Assembly (NCBI GenBank): GCA_030378035.1
Contig: JAUCGI010000015.1
Location: 1 to 52,197, forward strand
Length of the DNA stretch: 52,197 nucleotides
Direction: 5' to 3'
DNA from: Desulfobacterales bacterium HSG2
GTDB taxonomy: Bacteria; Desulfobacterota; Desulfobacteria; Desulfobacterales; 4be13
Made by a program: the position numbers and the translations under genes
The notes under the pieces: generated by a model
Seen by the model: the letters and a program-made list of their open reading frames with translations, nothing else
Told to the model about the DNA's origin: nothing
The model's database searches: none
Shown: piece by piece, positions 1 through 9,882 of the stretch
How the letters are laid out: every line of letters starts with the position of its first letter
Numbering within the stretch: the first letter of the stretch is position 1

Positions 1-3000
1 GGGGTGTTCGATGGCGGTCATTCCCGCGGAAGCGGGAATCCATTTGCCCCTTGCTGTCATTCCCGCGAACGCGGGAATCCATTTGCCCCCTTGCTGTCAT
101 TCCCGCGAACGCGGGAATCCATTGTTTGGAGGAGAGTGGATTCCTGCTTCCGCAGGAATGACAGCGGAGCGTTTGACGGCGGCTCTTGCTGTCATTCCCG
201 CGAACGCGGGAATCCATTGTTTGAAAGTCGGAGAGTGGATTCCTGCTTCCGCAGGAATGACAGCGGGGGTGTTCGATGGCGGTCATTCCCGCGGAAGCGG
301 GAATCCATTTGCCCCTTGCTGTCATTCCCGCGAACGCGGGAATCCATTTGCCCGGAACAGCGGGGCCTTCGAGGGCGGCCCCTTGCTGTCATTCCCGCGA
401 ACGCGGGAATCCATTTGCCCCCTTGCTGTCATTCCCGCGAACGCGGGAATCCATTGTTTGAATGGAGGAGAGTGGATTCCTGCTTCCGCAGGAATGACAG
501 CGGGGTGTTCGGCGGCGGTTCCTTGCTGTCATTCCCGCGGAAGCGGAAATCCATTGAAAGTCGGAGAGTGGATTCCTGCTTCCGCAGGAATGACAGCGGG
601 GGTGTTCGATGGCGGTCATTCCCGCGGAAGCGGGAATCCATTTGCCCCTTGCTGTCATTCCCGCGAACGCGGGAATCCATTGTTTGGAGGAGAGTGGATT
701 CCTGCTTCCGCAGGAATGACAGCGGGGTGTTCTATGGCGGTCACTTGCTGTCATTCCCGCGGAAGCGGGAATCCATTTGCCCCTTGCTGTCATTCCCGCG
801 AACGCGGGAATCCATTTGCCCGGAAACAGCGGGCCTTCGATGGCGGCCCTTGCTGTCATTCCCGCGAACGCGGGAATCCATTGTTTGGAGGAGAGTGGAT
901 TCCTGCTTCCGCAGGAATGATAGTGGGGCGTTTGACGGGGCCTTCGACGGCGGTCCCTTGCTGTCATTCCCGCGAACGCGGGAATCTATTTGTCCCTTTG
1001 CTGTCATTCCCGCGAACGCGGGAATCCATTGTTTGAATGGAGGAGAGTGGAATGACAGCGGGGCGTTTGACGGCGGCCCTTGCTGTCATTCCCGCGAACG
1101 CGGGAATCCATTTGTCCCCTTGCTGTCATTCCCGCGAACGCGGGAATCCATTGTTTGAATGGAGGGAATGACAGCGGGGCGTTTGACGGCGGCCCTTGCT
1201 GTCATTCCCGCGAACGCGGGAATCCATTGTTTGGAGGAAAGTGGATTCCTGCTTCCGCAGGAATGACAGCGGGGCGTTCGGCGGCGGCCCCTTGCTGTCA
1301 TTCCCGCGAACGCGGGAATCCATTTGTCCAGAAACAGCGGGGCCTTCGAGGCGGCCCTTGCTGTCATTCCCGCGAACGCGGGAATCCATTGTTTGAAGTC
1401 GGAGAGTGGATTCCTGCTTCCGCAGGAATGACAGCGGGGGTGTTCGATGGCGGTCATTCCCGCGGAAGCGGGAATCCATTTGCCCCCTTGCTGTCATTCC
1501 CGCGAACGCGGGAATCCATTGTTTGAATGGGAGTGGATTCCTGCTTCTGTAGGAATGACAGCGGAGCGTTTGACGGCGGCCCTTGCTGTCATTCCCGCGA
1601 ACGCGGGAATCCATTTGCCCCCTTGCTGTCATTCCCGCGAACGCGGGAATCCATTGTTTGAATGGAGGAGAGTGGAATGACAGCGGGGCGTTTGACGGCG
1701 GCCCTTGCTGTCATTCCCGCGGAAGCGGGAATTCATTTGCCCCCTTGCTGTCATTCCCGCGAACGCGGGAATCCATTGTTTGGAGGAGAGTGGATTCTTG
1801 CTTCCGCAGGAATGACAGCGGGGTGTTCGATGGCGGTCATTCCCGCGGAAGCGGGAATCCATTTGCCCCTTGCTGTCATTCCCGCGAACGCGGGAATCCA
1901 TTTGCTCCCTTGCTGTCATTCCCGCGAACGCGGGAATCCATTGTTTGGAGGAGAGTGGATTCCTGCTTCCGCAGGAATGACAGCGGGGCGTTTGACGGCG
2001 GCCTTTGCTGTCATTCCCGCGAACGCGGGAATCCATTTGCCCCCTTGCTGTCATTCCCGCGAACGCGGGAATCCATTGTTTGGAGGAGAGTGGATTCCTG
2101 CTTCCGCAGGAATGACATCGAAGGGGCCTGTCATTCCCGCGGAATCGGGAATCCATTGTTTGAAAGTCGGCGAGTGGATTCCTGCTTCCGCAGGAATGAC
2201 AGCGAGGGCCTGACATCGGAGGGACATTCCCATGCCTGTCATTCCCGCGGAAGCGGGAATCCATTGTTTGAATGGAGGAGAGTGGATTCCTGCTTCCGCA
2301 GGAATGACAGCGGGGTGTTCTATGGCGGTCACTTGCTGTCATTCCCGCGGAAGCGGGAATCCATTTGTCCCTTGCTGTCATTCCCGCGAACGCGGGAATC
2401 CATTTGCCCGGAAACAGCGGGCCTTCGAGGGCGGCCCTTGCTGTCGGAGAGTGGATTCCTGCTTCCGCAGGAATGACAGCGGGGTGTTCGATGGCGGTCA
2501 TTCCCGCGGAAGCGGGAATCCATTTGCCCCTTGCTGTCATTCCCGCGAACGCGGGAATCCATTGTTTGAATGGATTCCTGCTTCTGTAGGAATGACAGCG
2601 GAGCGTTTGACGGCGGCCCTTGCTGTCATTCCCGCGAACGCGGGAATCCATTTGCCCCTTGCTGTCATTCCCGCGAACACGGGAATCCATTGTTTGAATG
2701 GGAGTGGATTCCTGCTTCTGTAGGAATGACAGCGGAGCGTTTGACGGCGGCCCTTGCTGTCATTCCCGCGAACGCGGGAATCCATTTGCCCAGAAACAGC
2801 GGGGCCTTCGAGGGCGGCCCCTTGCTGTCATTCCCGCGAACGCGGGAATCCATTGTTTGAAAGTCGGAGAGTGGATTCCTGCTTCCGCAGGAATGACAGC
2901 GGGGTGTTCGATGGCGGTCACTTGCTGTCATTCCCGCGGAAGCGGGAATCCATTTGCCCCTTGCTGTCATTCCCGCGAACGCGGGAATCCATTTGCCCGG

Positions 3001-3900
3001 AAACAGCGGGCCTTCGAGGGCGGCCCTTGCTGTCGGAGAGTGGATTCCTGCTTCCGCAGGAATGACAGCGGGGGTGTTCGATGGCGGTCATTCCCGCGGA
3101 AGCGGGAATCCATTTGCCCCTTGCTGTCATTCCCGCGAACGCGGGAATCCATTGTTGAAAGTCGGAGAGTGGATTCCTGCTTCCGCAGGAATGACAGCGG
3201 GGTGTTCGATGGCGGTCATTCCCGCGGAAGCGGGAATCCATTTGCCCCTTGCTGTCATTCCCGCGAACGCGGGAATCCATTTGCCCCCTTGCTGTCATTC
3301 CCGCGAACGCGGGAATCCATTGTTTGAAAGGAGGAGAGTGGATTCCTGCTTCCGCGGGAATGACATCGAAGGGGCCTGTCATTCCCGCGGAAGCGGGAAT
3401 CCATTGTTTGAAAGTCGGCGAGTGGATTCCTGCTTCCGCAGGAATGACAGCGAGGGCCTGACATCGGAGGGACATTCCCATGCCTGTCATTCCCGCGGAA
3501 GCGGGAATCCATTGTTTGAAAGTCGGCGAGTGGATTCCTGCTTCCGCAGGCCATTTGCCGCGGAAGCGGGAAACCATTTTTGAATGGAGAGTAGATTCCT
3601 GCTTCCGCAGGAATGACATCGAGGAGCGTTCCATTGTCATTCCCGCGGAATCGGAAATCCATTGTTTGAAAGTCGGAGAGTGGATTCCTGCTTCCGCAGG
3701 AATGACATCGGAGGGGCGTTCTCCTTGCCCGTCATTCCCGCGGAAGCGGAAATCCATTGTTTGAAAGTCGGAGAGTGGATTCCTGCTTCCGCAGGAATGA
3801 CATCGGAGGGCGTTCCTTTGCCGCGAAAGCGGGAATCCGCCTTTGAATGAGGGGAGAGTGGATTCCTGCGGAAGCGGGAATCTGTCTTTGAAAGCCGGAT
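1..3900. repeat. Dense field of short palindromic elements (TGTCATTCC...GGAATCCA family)
   Basis: Non-coding stretch made almost entirely of 27-30 bp hairpins. Forward-facing units read TGTCATTCC, then a core such as CGCGAACGCG or CGCGGAAGCG, then GGAATCCA. Reverse-facing units read TGGATTCC, core TGCTTCCGCA, then GGAATGACA. I count by eye about 53 forward and roughly 25 reverse units. They are joined by short recurring spacers (TTTGCCCCTTGC, TTGTTTGGAGGAGAG, AGCGGGGTGTTCGATGG). Long overlapping reading frames run through the field on both strands in all phases because the units contain few stops; they encode only repeat peptides such as SFPRTRESI and IPASAGMTA. I see no gene. The field ends in degenerate units just before the helicase gene. 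Confidence 0.95.
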
Positions 3901-3956
3901 AGTTCCTCGGCTCTTATCGCCATTGGAAACAAAAACGATTGGCTATACAAAAATCC

Positions 3957-5375
3957 ATGCAAGCCCCGCGCGCCCGCTTTGTGGGAGGAACGATTGTCCT
4001 CGATAACGTGAACCAGGAGGCGCGCCCGCCTGAGCCGTTCCAATGGCATGAGGGCAAATGGCGCTCGCCCGCGTTTCATTATCGCGCTGTGCGCTCCTGG
4101 CTCAGAAAAGAACACATCCGGGACACGATTCCCCGCTGGCAGAAAATACCGCTCCGTCTCAGCGACAACCGGCGTCCGCATCCTTACCAGACCCTGGCGC
4201 TGAACGCTTGGCTGAAATCGGACCGATGGGGCAGTGTTGTCCTGCCCACCGGGGCAGGTAAAACCTTCCTGGCACTGAAAGCCATGAGCAGAACAGGTGT
4301 CAGCACCCTGATTGTCGTGCCGACGATTGATCTGCTTCATCAATGGTACGCGTGTTTGGAGAATGCGTTCGGAGAGAGCGCCGGCCCGGTGGGCGTCTGG
4401 TACGGTCTGGAAAAAGAGGCTCATCCGCTCACCGTGACGACCTATCACAGCGCGTGGGCGGATGCAGAGACATTGGGGAATCAGTTCAAACTGCTTATTT
4501 TTGATGAAATTCATCATCTGCCCGCGCCCTCGTGGCATGAAATCGCCCTGATGTGCGCCGGGCCGTACCGCCTCGGTCTGACAGCCACTTATCCTGACTA
4601 TGCCGGCGTTTCAGGCAGATCCGGAGGCATTCGCGAGAGGCAGCGACGGTATGGCTCGATCACTGACTCCTCTGCTTTGTTGGATGAGATTGTCGGCCCC
4701 GTAACCTATCGCAAATCGATTGACGATCTGACAGGGAAACAGTTGGCCGAATATCGCACCCAGCGTATCCGGATCGATCTGCGCGAGGAGGAGCGGACAG
4801 CTTACGACGCGGCTTATGCGGTTTACACCGGCTACTTAAACAAGGCGCGGCTGCGGGGGCAGTACGGCCCGGCTTGGTGGGATGAGTTCACCCGCCGCAG
4901 CGCGTTCGACGCCGAGGCCCGCCGGGCCAAAGTGGCCGAACTCAAGTTAAAGGAGATTGTTCACCAAGCCCGGGCAAAGCTCGACATTCTCGACCAGTTG
5001 CTGCGGGAGCATTGCACTCGTCAAATGCTGGTTTTCACAGCGCACAACCGATTCGCATATCGCATCTCCGGAAGACATCTCATTCCGGTTATCACCCATC
5101 AGACCAAGGCGGCTGAACGGAAAGCCGTTTTGGACAATTTCCGGGCAGGATCCTATCGGGCGATTGTCACCAGCAGAGTGCTGAATGAGGGGATCGATGT
5201 GCCGGAAGCCAAAATTGCGGTTGTTTTGGGAGGGACCGCGGGAGCGCGTGAATATATCCAGCGACTGGGACGGGTGCTGCGCAAACAGGGAAACACTGAG
5301 GCGGTCCTGTACGAAGTCATTGTCCGCAAGACGGTGGATGAAAGCATTGCCCGGCGCAGGAGAGGTAAGGGTTAA
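3957..5375 (+). CDS. SF2 DEAD/DEAH-box helicase, XPB/Rad25-like
   Basis: ATP-dependent superfamily 2 helicase of about 472 residues, probably acting on DNA. Motif I (LPTGAGKT, about residue 97), motif II (FDEIHHL, about 183), motif III (GLTATY, about 207), and the C-terminal TSRVLNEGIDVPE and QRLGRVLRKQG motifs are all visible, so both RecA-like lobes are complete. The N-terminal segment with FHYRAVRSWL resembles the region before motif I in archaeal/bacterial XPB-type helicases, which take part in DNA repair and strand separation. The ATG at 3957 is chosen. An in-frame TTG at 3939, eight bases after a weak GGAAAC, is an alternative. The stop TAA lies inside the GGGTTAA array that follows. 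The usual Bax1-type nuclease partner of XPB is not adjacent. Confidence 0.85.
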   Translation: MQAPRARFVGGTIVLDNVNQEARPPEPFQWHEGKWRSPAFHYRAVRSWLRKEHIRDTIPRWQKIPLRLSDNRRPHPYQTLALNAWLKSDRWGSVVLPTGAGKTFLALKAMSRTGVSTLIVVPTIDLLHQWYACLENAFGESAGPVGVWYGLEKEAHPLTVTTYHSAWADAETLGNQFKLLIFDEIHHLPAPSWHEIALMCAGPYRLGLTATYPDYAGVSGRSGGIRERQRRYGSITDSSALLDEIVGPVTYRKSIDDLTGKQLAEYRTQRIRIDLREEERTAYDAAYAVYTGYLNKARLRGQYGPAWWDEFTRRSAFDAEARRAKVAELKLKEIVHQARAKLDILDQLLREHCTRQMLVFTAHNRFAYRISGRHLIPVITHQTKAAERKAVLDNFRAGSYRAIVTSRVLNEGIDVPEAKIAVVLGGTAGAREYIQRLGRVLRKQGNTEAVLYEVIVRKTVDESIARRRRGKG

Positions 5376-5525
5376 GTTTTAAGGGTTAAGGGTTAAGGGG
5401 TTGCATACTATCTCAATCTGATTCTGACCTATTTCAGCAACAGTTAAGTATCCTCAACCTCAACCCTTAACCCTTAAAACCCTCAACCCTTAACCCTTAA
5501 CCCCCTTAACCCTTAACTCTTAAAA
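5360..5525. repeat. GGGTTAA heptamer array, inverted
   Basis: After the helicase the + strand reads AAGGGTTAAGGGTTAAGGGG. About 80 bp later the complement appears as CAACCCTTAACCCTTAA, so the gap can fold into a long hairpin. The helicase stop TAA is one of the array's own TAA triplets. The motif resembles telomeric repeats but sits inside a gene-dense region. Confidence 0.9.
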
Positions 5526-5539
5526 CTTCGGAGAAAAAA

Positions 5540-7147
5540 ATGAAAGAGGAAATTCTTATAAATATCAGGTCATGTTTTTCTGTCCGCAAAGGAAAAAATC
5601 GTCTGGCCCATCGTCTGCTGCTTTCTGTCGTGCTTTGCAGCGCATTCTTTTCCATGCTGACAACAGGATTCCAACTGTATCTGGAATACAGGAGGGATCG
5701 GGCGGTCATACAGGCCAACATTCACTTCATCCGGGACAGCTATCTTGAACCGGTTACAATCAGTGCATATATGCTGGACGAGAAACATACAAGTCTCCAA
5801 CTGCAAGGGGCGCTGAAACTTCAGGACATCGTATATTTGGAGGTCATCGAGTCAGATGAGGAGACCCCATGGGTGATTGAGGGAGACCCGGAGGCAGGCA
5901 GGGACATTCTGAGTGAGTTCCCGCTGATATACGACAATTCCGGCGACGAAGAGGAATTTTGTTTCGGTCTGTTACGCGTGGTCGCCAGTATGGACGGTTT
6001 GTATCAACGGCTTTGGGAGAAAGTTCTGATCATTCTCTCGTCAAACGCGGTTAAGACATTTCTCGCTTCGTTCTGTATTCTGCTCATCATTCAGTTTATG
6101 GTGACACGTCACCTGGGCTCAATGGCCGAGTACGCGCGACAGTTAAACCTGGATAAATTGGATGGCCATCTGGCTCTGGATCGCAGTTCATCAAAATTCT
6201 CCGAATCGGACGAGTTGGATCAGGTTGTTTCGGCAATAAACGATATGCAACTCAGAATAAGAGACGACATCATCAAATTCAGGGAGGCGGAAGATGCGTT
6301 GCGCAGATCACACGATGAGCTGGAGCTGGCAGTGGAAAGACGTACCCGGGAACTGGTGGAAACAAATACGAAGCTGAAAGAGGAAATCGAGGAACGCAAA
6401 CGGGCAGAAGCGGCATTGCGGGAAAAGCAGGTTCAACTGGCCCATGCCGGCCGACTCACCTCTCTCGGTGAGATGGCAACCGGCATTGCCCACGAACTGA
6501 ACCAGCCCCTTTTCCTTATCCGATTAAGTGCGGAGTCATTAAAGTTTCAGTTAAAAAAAGCAGGATATCCTGACTCCCAATCTGATGGCGAATTGGATTC
6601 TGTCATCAAATCAGTTGACCGTGCGGCGAATATTATCGACCATATGCGGGGGTTCGCCAGAATAGGCCCCGGGAACCAGGAGGAAATCAGTCTGGCGGAA
6701 CCTGTTGAGAACGGCCTGACGTTCTTCAGACAGCAGTTTAAGAATCATCAGATATCACTCGAAACCGATTATGAGGAAAATTTGCCGAAAGTGGTTCTGG
6801 ATCCCCAGCGGTTTGAGCAGGTAGTGGTCAATTTTCTGTCCAATGCCCGATATGCGGTGGACAGGCGGGGAGAAAGGGAATCCGACGGGTATCAGAAAAA
6901 GATTGCATTACGTCTGTTTTATGATAAAGAAAAAAAGGGAAATGTGTTTGAGATAACAGATAACGGGATTGGGATGACTGATGATGAAAAAGAACGATGT
7001 CTGGATCCGTTTTTCACCACAAAAGAGGTGGGAGAAGGGACGGGCCTGGGGATGTCCATTGCGCACGGAATTGTCAGAGAGTTTAAGGGAAAATTGGAAA
7101 TTGAAAGCGAAAAGGGGATGGGGACGACGATGCGGGTGATTATATGA
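5540..7147 (+). CDS. Membrane sensor histidine kinase (HAMP-HisKA-HATPase)
   Basis: Transmembrane sensor kinase of 535 residues. Two hydrophobic segments (about residues 26-48 and 172-190) flank an extracytoplasmic sensor region of about 120 residues. A HAMP-like linker (about 190-245) and a coiled coil rich in RRTRELVETNTKLKEE follow. The H-box is MATGIAHELNQPL (His about 318), the N-box VVNFLSNARYAV (about 430), and the G-boxes DNGIGM and GTGLGMS (about 474-505). The ATG follows GGAG with good spacing. No receiver is fused, so phosphate probably passes to a separate protein; the next gene begins with a receiver and is a candidate partner. The stop TGA directly abuts the heptamer array. Confidence 0.93.
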   Translation: MKEEILINIRSCFSVRKGKNRLAHRLLLSVVLCSAFFSMLTTGFQLYLEYRRDRAVIQANIHFIRDSYLEPVTISAYMLDEKHTSLQLQGALKLQDIVYLEVIESDEETPWVIEGDPEAGRDILSEFPLIYDNSGDEEEFCFGLLRVVASMDGLYQRLWEKVLIILSSNAVKTFLASFCILLIIQFMVTRHLGSMAEYARQLNLDKLDGHLALDRSSSKFSESDELDQVVSAINDMQLRIRDDIIKFREAEDALRRSHDELELAVERRTRELVETNTKLKEEIEERKRAEAALREKQVQLAHAGRLTSLGEMATGIAHELNQPLFLIRLSAESLKFQLKKAGYPDSQSDGELDSVIKSVDRAANIIDHMRGFARIGPGNQEEISLAEPVENGLTFFRQQFKNHQISLETDYEENLPKVVLDPQRFEQVVVNFLSNARYAVDRRGERESDGYQKKIALRLFYDKEKKGNVFEITDNGIGMTDDEKERCLDPFFTTKEVGEGTGLGMSIAHGIVREFKGKLEIESEKGMGTTMRVII

Positions 7148-7366
7148 TTTGATGCTGGATGCTGGATGCTGGATGCTGGATGCTGGATGCTGGATGCTGG
7201 ATGCTGGATGCTTGATGTTTGATGCTTGATGCTTGATGTTTGATGCTTGATGCTTGATGCTTGATGCTTGATGTTTGATGCTTGATGTTTGATGCTTGAT
7301 GTTTGATGCTTGATGTTTGATGCTGGATGTTTGATGTTTGATGCTTGATGTTTGGCAGTTGAGTTA
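7148..7366. repeat. GGATGCT / TTGATGC / TTGATGT heptamer array
   Basis: A run of about thirty 7-bp units on the + strand, first GGATGCT, then a mix of TTGATGC and TTGATGT. It starts at the stop codon of the upstream kinase and ends about 12 bp before the next gene's GGAGG. All units face the same way, with no inverted arm. The complement is free of stops and reads as repeat peptide only. Confidence 0.95.
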
Positions 7367-7377
7367 ATGGAGGGGCG

Positions 7378-9657
7378 ATGAATAAAAAAATCAGAGTTCT
7401 GATTACAGATGACGAAGCGGAGCTGTGTGACAAGATAAAAAATGTTCTTGAGCAGGGATGGGATAACTATGTCATATCCGCTGCTTACTCCGGAACAGAA
7501 GCGATTTCCTGCCTGGAGAAAGTGGAATTTGACGTACTTGTTACCGATATCCGAATGCCGGGGATGAGCGGAATTGAGCTGATGGAAAAATCGAATCAAA
7601 TCCGGGAAGATCTGCAAACTATCATCCTCACAGGACACGGCGATATTGATAATGCCATTGAAGCGTTACGTCTGGGAGCGAATAATTACTTAAAAAAGCC
7701 GGTTTCTGCCGAGGTTCTGCATTTTGCCATTATGAACGCGTGGGAGAAGAAAGAGCTGAACCGAAAACTGCGGGAAAGCGAGGCTCAGTTTCGGAGCATG
7801 TTTGAGCAGAATGACGCTTCCATGCTTCTGACAGATCCCGATACCGGCGACATTGTCAATGCAAACATGGCTTCCTCCGAATTTTACGGATATTCTCTTT
7901 CGGAACTGACAGGCATGAATATCAGAGATATTAACATGCTGCCCGAGGAACAATTCGGCGAGGATATGCGGCATGTCAAATCCGGGAGAAAAAAGACCCT
8001 TATCTTTCCCCACAGGCTGAAAAACGGAAAGGTGCGAACGGTGGAAGCGCATTTCACCCCTTTGGAAATACACGACAAACATCTGCACTTTTCCATCATA
8101 CACGACATCGAGGAGCGCAGGCAGGCCGAGAAGGCCCTGCGGGAATCGGAGAGACGTTACAGAACATTGTTTGACAGCGCCAGTGACGCCATTTTTGTTC
8201 ATTATTTCGACGGACAGATATTTGATGTCAACCAGGCAGCCTGTGAGCGTCTCGGATATGACCGGGAAGAATTGATGCAAACGGTGCCGAAAGACTTCAC
8301 ATCCCCGGAATACGCGGCTTTGACATCAAAGCGGATGGAAGAATTAAGAGAGAAAGGTCATATCGTCTTTGAATCGGCCCAGGTGCGCCGGAACGGCGAA
8401 GTCATCCCGGTTGAGGAAAGCAGCCGAATCATTGAGTATGGCGGAAAGAAGGCCGTGCTGACCATATCCCGTGACATCCATGAGCGCAAAAAAGCAGAGG
8501 AGGAAAAAAAGAGACTTCAGGAGCAGATCCGCCAGTTTCAGAAAATGGAATCCATCGGCACATTGGCAGGGGGGATTGCCCATGATTTCAACAATATTCT
8601 CTATTCCATCATCGGGTACATCGACCTGACCATGGATGATGTCCCCCGGGATGGCGTGATCCGATCAAATCTGGAGCAGGTGTTAAAAGCGTCTTATCGG
8701 GCCAGGGGCTTGGTAAAACAGATTCTCACTTTCAGCCAGCAGGAGAGTCGGGAGCGGGTTCCCCTCAAGATTCAATATATCATTGAAGAAGTGCTGAATC
8801 TGCTCAGGATCACTTTGTCGGCAAATATTGAGATACGCCACTCGATTAAGGAATGCGGGTCCATATTGGCCGATTCCAGTCAGATGCACCAGGTTGTCAT
8901 GAATCTCTGCATCAACGCCTATCATGCCGTTGATGAAAAAGGCGGTGTCATAACAGTGCTTCTGAATGATACGGAACTCGGTGCGGACGATATCGCGGGT
9001 TACCCCGACATAGAGCCGGGAAGGTATCTGCGGTTCAGCATCAGCGACACAGGTCATGGCATGGATCGTAAGATAATGGAGCGAATTTTTGATCCGTATT
9101 TTACCACAAAAGAGCAGGGAAAAGGGAGCGGATTAGGGCTTTCAGTGGTTCACGGAATCGTCAAAGGCCATGACGGATATATCACGGTATGTAGCGAACC
9201 GGGCAAAGGAACTGCCTTTCACGTTTATCTGCCTCTGATTTCAGATCCCGAAAATGTATCGGAAATTCTGCCCGACAAGCCTCTGCCGAGGGGTAATGAG
9301 AGGGTTCTGCTGGTCGATGATGAAGAACAGATTGTTGAAATGGCGCGGCAGATGTTGGAGAAGCTCGGCTACAACATCACCGCTCTGACCAACAGTGTAG
9401 AAGCGCTGGACGCGTTTCGCAGTCATCCGGAAAATTTCGATATTGTCATTACAGATACAACCATGCCCCATATGAGCGGCGTCGAATTATCCGAGGCGAT
9501 CCTGCGCATCCGGCCGGAAATTCCGATCATCCTCTGCACCGGCTTCAGTGAATTCGTCACAAAGGATGAAGTCAAGGCCATGGGCATTCGGGAATTTGTT
9601 GTGAAGCCTGTAATCAGAAGCGATATCGCCAAGGCTATCCGGCAGGCTCTGGATTAG
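7378..9657 (+). CDS. Hybrid histidine kinase REC-PAS-PAS-HisKA-HATPase-REC
   Basis: Soluble hybrid kinase of 759 residues with no membrane segment. The N-terminal receiver (about 5-120, acceptor in VLVTDIRMPGMSG) ends in the signature NNYLKKPVS. Two PAS domains follow (about 137-255 and 262-380), each ending in a PAC-like ERRQAEKAL or ERKKAEEEK. The H-box is GTLAGGIAHDFNNIL (His about 402), the N-box VVMNLCINAYHAV, and the G-boxes DTGHGM and GSGLGLSVVHGIV. The C-terminal receiver (about 640-757, VITDTTMPHMSG) ends in FVVKPV. GGAGG precedes the ATG. It shares the kinase-REC half with the proteins at 27530-29455 and 43103-45013. The preceding membrane kinase, same strand and 230 bp away, may feed its N-terminal receiver. 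Confidence 0.94.
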   Translation: MNKKIRVLITDDEAELCDKIKNVLEQGWDNYVISAAYSGTEAISCLEKVEFDVLVTDIRMPGMSGIELMEKSNQIREDLQTIILTGHGDIDNAIEALRLGANNYLKKPVSAEVLHFAIMNAWEKKELNRKLRESEAQFRSMFEQNDASMLLTDPDTGDIVNANMASSEFYGYSLSELTGMNIRDINMLPEEQFGEDMRHVKSGRKKTLIFPHRLKNGKVRTVEAHFTPLEIHDKHLHFSIIHDIEERRQAEKALRESERRYRTLFDSASDAIFVHYFDGQIFDVNQAACERLGYDREELMQTVPKDFTSPEYAALTSKRMEELREKGHIVFESAQVRRNGEVIPVEESSRIIEYGGKKAVLTISRDIHERKKAEEEKKRLQEQIRQFQKMESIGTLAGGIAHDFNNILYSIIGYIDLTMDDVPRDGVIRSNLEQVLKASYRARGLVKQILTFSQQESRERVPLKIQYIIEEVLNLLRITLSANIEIRHSIKECGSILADSSQMHQVVMNLCINAYHAVDEKGGVITVLLNDTELGADDIAGYPDIEPGRYLRFSISDTGHGMDRKIMERIFDPYFTTKEQGKGSGLGLSVVHGIVKGHDGYITVCSEPGKGTAFHVYLPLISDPENVSEILPDKPLPRGNERVLLVDDEEQIVEMARQMLEKLGYNITALTNSVEALDAFRSHPENFDIVITDTTMPHMSGVELSEAILRIRPEIPIILCTGFSEFVTKDEVKAMGIREFVVKPVIRSDIAKAIRQALD

Positions 9658-9659
9658 AA

Positions 9660-9882
9660 ACTCTTGCTCTTGCTCTTGCTCTTTATCTTGCTCTTGCTCT
9701 TGCTCTTTATCTTTATCTTGCTCTTGCTCTTGCTCTTTATCTTTATCTTGCTCTTTATCTTAATCCTGATCGCAACAAAAACGGGTCAAGAGCAAGATAA
9801 AGAGCAAGAGCAAGAGCAAGATAAAGAGCAAGATAAAGAGCAAGAGCGAGATCGAGATCGAGATCGAGATCGAGATTAAGAG
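9660..9882. repeat. CTCTTG/CTTTATCTTG array with mirrored arm between convergent genes
   Basis: The left arm (+) is built from CTCTTG hexamers mixed with CTTTATCTTG. After a short centre (TTAATCCTGATCGCAACAAAAACGG is broken here at 9759-9785) the reverse complement follows as CAAGATAAAGAGCAAGAGC, ending in GAGATC units. Both convergent genes therefore run into the same motif in their own sense, and the whole can fold into a hairpin of about 90 bp. It could act as a bidirectional terminator, but lacks a classical GC stem with a U tract. Confidence 0.9.

Noticed and set aside
4-3764. Many overlapping open frames of 60-384 codons on both strands
   Set aside because: They consist only of repeat peptides (SFPRTRESI, IPASAGMTA), overlap in all phases and have no consistent ribosome sites.
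1-3900. CRISPR array
   Set aside because: Units are palindromic, face both ways and are separated by the same few spacers of uneven length; no cas gene is near.
5360-5525. Telomere-like TTAACCC ends
   Set aside because: Only a short inverted heptamer array inside a gene-dense region; other gaps have equivalent arrays with different motifs.
9664-9879. Small hydrophobic protein (Leu/Ile/Phe repeats) in the hexamer array
   Set aside because: Entirely encoded by the CTCTTG/CTTTATCTTG array, low complexity, with no ribosome site.
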